From contig JANOMT010000014.1 in NCBI GenBank assembly GCA_031420415.1, forward strand, positions 1 to 64,000: a stretch of DNA of 64,000 nt. The letters run 5' to 3'. Each line of letters opens with the position of its first letter. Within the stretch, counting starts at the first letter, position 1. This DNA is from JANYGA01 sp031420415 (GTDB lineage Bacteria; Vulcanimicrobiota; Vulcanimicrobiia; Vulcanimicrobiales; Vulcanimicrobiaceae). The notes under the pieces are model-generated. The model saw only the letters and a list, made by a program, of their open reading frames with translations. It was not told the DNA's origin and made no database searches. Position numbers and translations under genes: made by a program. Shown piece by piece: positions 60,129-64,000 of the stretch.

Positions 60129-61748
60129 GTGACCCCGCGACTCCGTGTCGTACCGAGCACGACACCCAACTATGTCGCATTCGCCCGATCGACCGTCCTC
60201 GTGATGGCGGCGACCCTTTTCTCATCGATCCTGGGATTCGGTCGAGAGGTTGTCAACGCGAAGTACTTCGGCACGTCTGCGGGTATGGATGCGTTCTTGG
60301 CCGCAGCGACGATCCCGACGATCCTCTTCGGCATCTTCAACGGCGCGCTCGTCAGCGCGCTCGTTCCCGTCTTCTCGGAACTCGTCGCGCGCGGCGACGA
60401 TGAATCCGCGATGCGGCTCGCGAGCACGATCTTCAACGTGCTCTTTATCGCACTTACCGCGTTCGCGGTCCTGGGATGGATCTTCGCGCCCAGCTTCGTG
60501 CCCTATGTCGCACATGGGTTCCCCTCAAAGCAATTGGCGCAAACCGTGACGATGACGCGTTGGCTCATGCCGAGCGTCGTCGCGACGAGTCTGGCCGGCG
60601 TGGTGAGCGCGATGCTCAACGCGCGACACCGCTTCTCGGCTTCCGCCATACAGGGCATTGCGATCAATTTCGTGACCATCGCGACCGTGCTTTGGTTCGA
60701 GCGTGGGATGGGCATTTACGCGCTGGTATTGGGTACCGCCCTCGGCCTCGGGGCGCAGTTGCTGGTCCAAATTCCGACGGCGCTGCGCTTACGACTCTAT
60801 CGTCCGGTCATCGATTTCCGGCATCCGGCGCTCGCCAAAGTCTGGTCGATGCTCGGACCGATCGTGGTCGGATCGGCGGCCGGGCAACTCGCGATTTTCT
60901 TCGATCGGAACTTCGCCTCGACGTTGACGCCGGGCTATATCGCGGGGATGAACTACGCGACCAAACTCGTCGGCTTCCCGCAACAGATCTTCGCCGCTGC
61001 GATCGCGACGGTGATCTTCCCACTGCTGGCATCGCAATTCGCGAGTTCGAACCGGCTGGGCATCAAGCGCAGCGTCGTCATGGGCCTGCGCCTCGTAAAT
61101 TTCGTCACGATCCCGTCGGTCGTCGGCCTCATCGTCCTCGGTCGCTCCCTCATCGCCGCGCTCTTCGAACGCGGCGCCTTCGGAACGACGGCGACCGATC
61201 TTTGCGCGGGACTGCTCCCTTATTCTGCGATCGGACTCGTCGGGCTCGCCGCGAGCATCGTCTTGACGCGATGCTGCTTCGCATGCAAAGAGACGCGATG
61301 GACGATCGCAATCTCCGTATTTGCCGTCGTGCTCAACGTCGTCTTATCCCTCATCTGGCTCGGACCGCTCGGCGCCCGCGGCTTACTTCTCGCAAACTCC
61401 GTCAGTCAATGGGTCGCGGCGGTCATGCTCTTCGCACTCGTCTGGCGACTCGTTCACGGGCTCGATTGGAAGACGGTTCTGGTCTCGGCGATTCGCATCG
61501 GGATCTGTTCCTTCATCATGGGCGCGGCCTTGAAGTGGATCGGATCGCTCGGTGCGCATGCGGGAGCGCCACTATCCGCGCGTGCTTGGTATCTCGCGGC
61601 CGAAGTGGCGATCGGTGGATTCGTTTTCGTCGGCGCGTCGCGCGTACTCGGCGTCGAAGAACTCGGGATCGCGCTCAAGCTCATCCTGCGAAAATTCGAG
61701 GGCCGCGTGCCGAGCCCGCCCGAAAACCGTGAGGCTCCCATTGCGTAA
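60129..61748 (+). CDS. murJ: MurJ/MviN-type lipid flippase
   Basis: Polytopic protein of 539 residues with about 14 membrane helices. N-terminal SSILGFGREVVNAKYFGTS and FLAAATIPTILFG are typical of MurJ/MviN. It flips lipid II or another undecaprenyl-linked sugar. The start is GTG 60129, 9 bases after the sugar-transferase stop. Sitting among polysaccharide genes, it might serve a polymer other than peptidoglycan; whether a second murJ exists elsewhere would help decide. Confidence 0.9.
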   Translation: MTPRLRVVPSTTPNYVAFARSTVLVMAATLFSSILGFGREVVNAKYFGTSAGMDAFLAAATIPTILFGIFNGALVSALVPVFSELVARGDDESAMRLASTIFNVLFIALTAFAVLGWIFAPSFVPYVAHGFPSKQLAQTVTMTRWLMPSVVATSLAGVVSAMLNARHRFSASAIQGIAINFVTIATVLWFERGMGIYALVLGTALGLGAQLLVQIPTALRLRLYRPVIDFRHPALAKVWSMLGPIVVGSAAGQLAIFFDRNFASTLTPGYIAGMNYATKLVGFPQQIFAAAIATVIFPLLASQFASSNRLGIKRSVVMGLRLVNFVTIPSVVGLIVLGRSLIAALFERGAFGTTATDLCAGLLPYSAIGLVGLAASIVLTRCCFACKETRWTIAISVFAVVLNVVLSLIWLGPLGARGLLLANSVSQWVAAVMLFALVWRLVHGLDWKTVLVSAIRIGICSFIMGAALKWIGSLGAHAGAPLSARAWYLAAEVAIGGFVFVGASRVLGVEELGIALKLILRKFEGRVPSPPENREAPIA

Positions 61749-63036
61749 GTTGGCTCCGTCGGTGCAACGTTTCGCGAGTAGCGAATTCGTGCGCCACGGG
61801 CTTCTCGTTTTCGTGGCGTCGATGGCGATCAACGTCTTCGGGTACGGATTCCACTTCGCGATCAGCCGTCGCGTGGGGGTCGAGCAATACGGGGTCCTCT
61901 CGGCGCTCAATTCGCTGCTCATGGTGAGCGTCGTGCTCTCGCAAATCGCGGCGACGATCGTGGTGAAATACGCGGCTGAATTCCGAGCGACCGACGATCG
62001 CGCGCACCTCGCGGCACTCGTGCGGATGCTCGTTCGTTACGGCGCGATCGCGGCGGGTGTTATCGTCGCCATCGGCATTGCCGTCGCACGACCGCTCGCG
62101 GGATACCTCCATATCGGCGATGTCGCGGCCGTCGCCGTAACGACCGTCATCATCGCGATCAGCCTCACGACGCCGTCGCTTCGCGCCGTCTTTCAAGGGA
62201 TCGAAGATTTTCGTGCGTGGGCACTATCGACGATCCTCGAAGCGCTCGTCAAACTCATCGCCGGCGTCGCATTGGTCTATCTCGGATACGGCGTGCTCGG
62301 GGCGTTCGTCGGATGGGCGATCGGGAGTTTCATCGCGCTCCTCTACACGGCAATCGTCCTCGTCCGCCGATTCCGCCGCGTGCCCGATGCCGTGCTCTTC
62401 GTCGATTCGCGACGGCTCGTCAAAACGATGGCGGGTATCTCCGTCGCGACGGTCTTGCTGACCATGATTTCTAACGTCGATGTTTTACTCGTGAAGCATT
62501 TCGTCGACGCTCGGACGGCGGGCCTCTACGGCGCGCTCGCTCTCGCCGGACGTATCCTGATGTTCCTCGTTGGGTTCGTGCCGATCGTCATCTTGCCCAA
62601 AGCCTCGCGTCGCGCGCTCGAAGGGCTCTCATCGGTCGGTTTCCTCGCGCAGGCGATGGGGGTGAGCGCGATCCTCTCGGGTGCCGGGCTCCTCGGATAC
62701 TATTTTTTCCCGAAGTTCGTCGTCACGTCGCTAGCGGGCGCAGCGTTTGCGGCGGCCGCGCCCCACGTTTTCTCATACGGAATCGCCATGGTCTTACTCG
62801 CGGGTGTCAACATCGTCGTCGCGTACAAGATCGGAATCCACCGCTTCAATTTCATCATCCCACTCGGTCTCTGCGGCATCGGTGAGATCGTCGGGATCTC
62901 GCTCCATCATCGTACGCTCGACGACGTGATCTACGTCCTTATCGTCGGCAATGCGATCGCGCTCGTGACGTCGGGGTTCCGCCTTACGGCAAACGTCCGC
63001 GCGCGCGACATCGCCGCGGTCAACGCCGTCGCCTAA
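61729..63036 (+). CDS. Wzx/MATE-like oligosaccharide flippase
   Basis: Membrane protein of about 435 residues with 12 or so helices of the polysaccharide-flippase superfamily: FHFAISRRVGVEQYGVLSALNSLLM at the N-terminus, and TMISNVDVLLVKHFVDARTAGLYGA in the second half is characteristic. GTG 61729 overlaps the murJ end by 20 bases; TTG 61741 is an alternative. It likely exports the lipid-linked glycan started by the sugar transferase. Confidence 0.85.
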   Translation: MRLPLRKLAPSVQRFASSEFVRHGLLVFVASMAINVFGYGFHFAISRRVGVEQYGVLSALNSLLMVSVVLSQIAATIVVKYAAEFRATDDRAHLAALVRMLVRYGAIAAGVIVAIGIAVARPLAGYLHIGDVAAVAVTTVIIAISLTTPSLRAVFQGIEDFRAWALSTILEALVKLIAGVALVYLGYGVLGAFVGWAIGSFIALLYTAIVLVRRFRRVPDAVLFVDSRRLVKTMAGISVATVLLTMISNVDVLLVKHFVDARTAGLYGALALAGRILMFLVGFVPIVILPKASRRALEGLSSVGFLAQAMGVSAILSGAGLLGYYFFPKFVVTSLAGAAFAAAAPHVFSYGIAMVLLAGVNIVVAYKIGIHRFNFIIPLGLCGIGEIVGISLHHRTLDDVIYVLIVGNAIALVTSGFRLTANVRARDIAAVNAVA

Positions 63037-63071
63037 CGGCGTCCTCTAGCACCAAAGTACCGAGGTCGGAA

Positions 63072-63476
63072 TTAGAAGCGTCGAACGTTGAGTAGGTCGG
63101 ATTCGCGGAAGATCTCCTCAACACGACCGATCGTATCGGCATGCGCGAAATATCCGACGACACTCTTGCCTCGATGCAGTGCCTCGACGTAGTTCCCAAT
63201 CTCGGTATCGGGAATTTCGAAATCACCGAGTCGATCGGGAAGCGATTCGTTTCGGAAGAACTCGCGTTCGTGCGAGCTACCGGTGAGACCGGGAACGTTC
63301 GTTCCACCTTCTCGGGTGAGAAGCTCGGAACCGATGAGTCCACGCGAGAGACTCGGCGTCGACTCGTCGGGTCCGACGACGACGAGTGAGTCGGTCGGAA
63401 GGCCCGCTGCAATAAGCGCGGCGCGCAAAACGGACATGTCGCCGTTTTGAGAAAGTCCGGTAACGACGAGAGACAT
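63072..63476 (-). CDS. hypothetical protein, possibly general-stress-protein 17M/YflT-like
   Basis: A 134-residue soluble protein starting at ATG 63476. The N-terminus (SLVVTGLSQNGDMSVLRAALIAAGLP) suggests an alpha/beta fold. The C-terminal part (IPDTEIGNYVEALHRGKSVVGYFAHAD) resembles the helix-strand unit of YflT-like stress proteins. I cannot confirm the family. The genes on both sides are not obviously related. Middle region polar, no membrane segment. Confidence 0.65.
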   Translation of the reverse strand: MSLVVTGLSQNGDMSVLRAALIAAGLPTDSLVVVGPDESTPSLSRGLIGSELLTREGGTNVPGLTGSSHEREFFRNESLPDRLGDFEIPDTEIGNYVEALHRGKSVVGYFAHADTIGRVEEIFRESDLLNVRRF

Positions 63477-63508
63477 GCCGCCGGTCTTCGCCTTTTTCGG
63501 GAAGCGCC

Positions 63509-64000
63509 CTACACGCCTACCGTTCGGATACCGCCCGAGCGGAACGCTTTTTCGCGAACGAAAGCGAGGAATGCGGCTCCGAGTCCGACGAGGACCACGA
63601 GCGCGGTGACGGCCCAGCCGACGATGGGCAACGATTGGGCCGCCGTTACGACGACGAGGCCGATGACGAGCGCGCCGAGTGGTGAAGCCGTGTCATGCGG
63701 CCGCAGGAGCTCGTAGAAACGGCGCCCGATGAGCAGCGCGACGGCGGCGTGGCCGATCCAGAGCGCGGCGAAAAGCGCGGCGATCTCTATCGGCACGAGC
63801 GGGATGCCGAGAATACTCACGAGCAACAAAATGGCGATCGGTAAGGCTGCGACGAGTCCGCCCGCGCCCGCCGCGGCGCAGAGACCGGGATGTTTTTCCA
63901 CGCGATCGAGCGCGATGCGCACGCGAAGCGGAAAGAGCAAGAACGCGAAGACGACGACGACGTCCCACGCCAGCTTTTTGAGGAAGCTGCGATTCTGTGC
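63509..64000 (-). CDS. membrane protein, C-terminal part (5' end outside window)
   Basis: The frame is open to the window edge: residues upstream of the first TTG (63940) read RSFLKKLAWDVVVVFAFLLF without a stop, so the gene continues beyond base 64000. About 163 residues are visible with four to five hydrophobic segments (ALPIAILLLVSILGIPLVPI; IAALFAALWIGHAAVALLIG; LVIGLVVVTAAQSLPIVGWAV). The layout resembles the membrane tail found after polymer-forming or adhesin-like domains in several phyla, but the missing N-terminus prevents naming. Confidence 0.75.
   Translation of the reverse strand, partial: AQNRSFLKKLAWDVVVVFAFLLFPLRVRIALDRVEKHPGLCAAAGAGGLVAALPIAILLLVSILGIPLVPIEIAALFAALWIGHAAVALLIGRRFYELLRPHDTASPLGALVIGLVVVTAAQSLPIVGWAVTALVVLVGLGAAFLAFVREKAFRSGGIRTVGV

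Noticed and set aside
1..64000. Insertion sequences, prophage, integrases, CRISPR arrays, rRNA genes
   Set aside because: None seen on either strand; the only obvious tandem repeat is the 21-base heptad repeat at 22567-22650, plus the Lys/Ala-coding tail of hup.

Overview
The window is one continuous piece of a GC-rich (roughly 60-65% by eye), densely coded chromosome of a diderm bacterium. It starts inside a RuBisCO large-subunit gene and ends inside a membrane-protein gene. A red-type form I RuBisCO cluster, DUF5693 with CsaB, WhiA, LptD-like outer-membrane proteins and flagellar-type rod genes occur together. By inference this fits a diderm of the Terrabacteria side, most likely Candidatus Eremiobacterota (WPS-2, the Vulcanimicrobium group). 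No marker gene here fixes that. I saw no insertion sequence, prophage, integrase or CRISPR array.

Layout. 1-4.8 kb: Calvin-cycle operon cbbL-cbbS-fbp-prk facing a convergent LysR gene (cbbR). 5-9.3 kb: signalling genes (RsbW-like kinase, CheA-like kinase with HPt, CheY-like receiver, coiled-coil protein). 9.3-14.6 kb: acyltransferase, tRNA-Val, SF2 helicase, orphan ABC ATPase, enoyl-CoA hydratase-like protein. 14.6-18.4 kb: hom-metY-metX, making homocysteine from aspartate semialdehyde. 18.4-22.4 kb: alpha/beta hydrolase, DUF5693, csaB. 22.4-26.2 kb: heptad-repeat protein, ileS, HU with a basic tail. 26.4-29.0 kb: flgF/flgG-type rod proteins, a rod-binding protein and a sigma factor.

29.0-40.2 kb, almost all on the minus strand: prsA-like foldase with a terminator, then mazG, a Kal-like hotdog protein, an S4 protein, whiA, gap, pgk, tpiA, gpmI, pnp, a secretin and a decayed gene remnant. 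Gap, pgk and tpiA serve both glycolysis and the reductive phase of the Calvin cycle. 40.4-42.5 kb: exported S46 peptidase. 42.5-48.5 kb: mfd, two small related exported proteins, a GT87-type glycosyltransferase. 48.6-53.0 kb: deoA, a GT2 glycosyltransferase, a deoxyhypusine-synthase-like protein, a third small exported protein, larB.

53.0-58.3 kb, minus strand: a two-gene cassette (LptD/OstA-like outer-membrane protein followed by an exported protein with a CBM20-like domain) present twice in tandem. This is the best candidate for an undescribed envelope system. 58.3-63.0 kb: deoB, an undecaprenyl-phosphate sugar transferase, a MurJ-type flippase and a second flippase. 63.0-64.0 kb: a hypothetical protein and a truncated membrane protein.

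A recurrent oddity is that three conserved genes (metX, pnp, mfd) have no in-frame ATG, GTG or TTG where homology says they should begin. For pnp and mfd an ATT and an ATC sit at the right place behind a purine-rich ribosome binding site. All statements come from reading the sequence; no database search was run.
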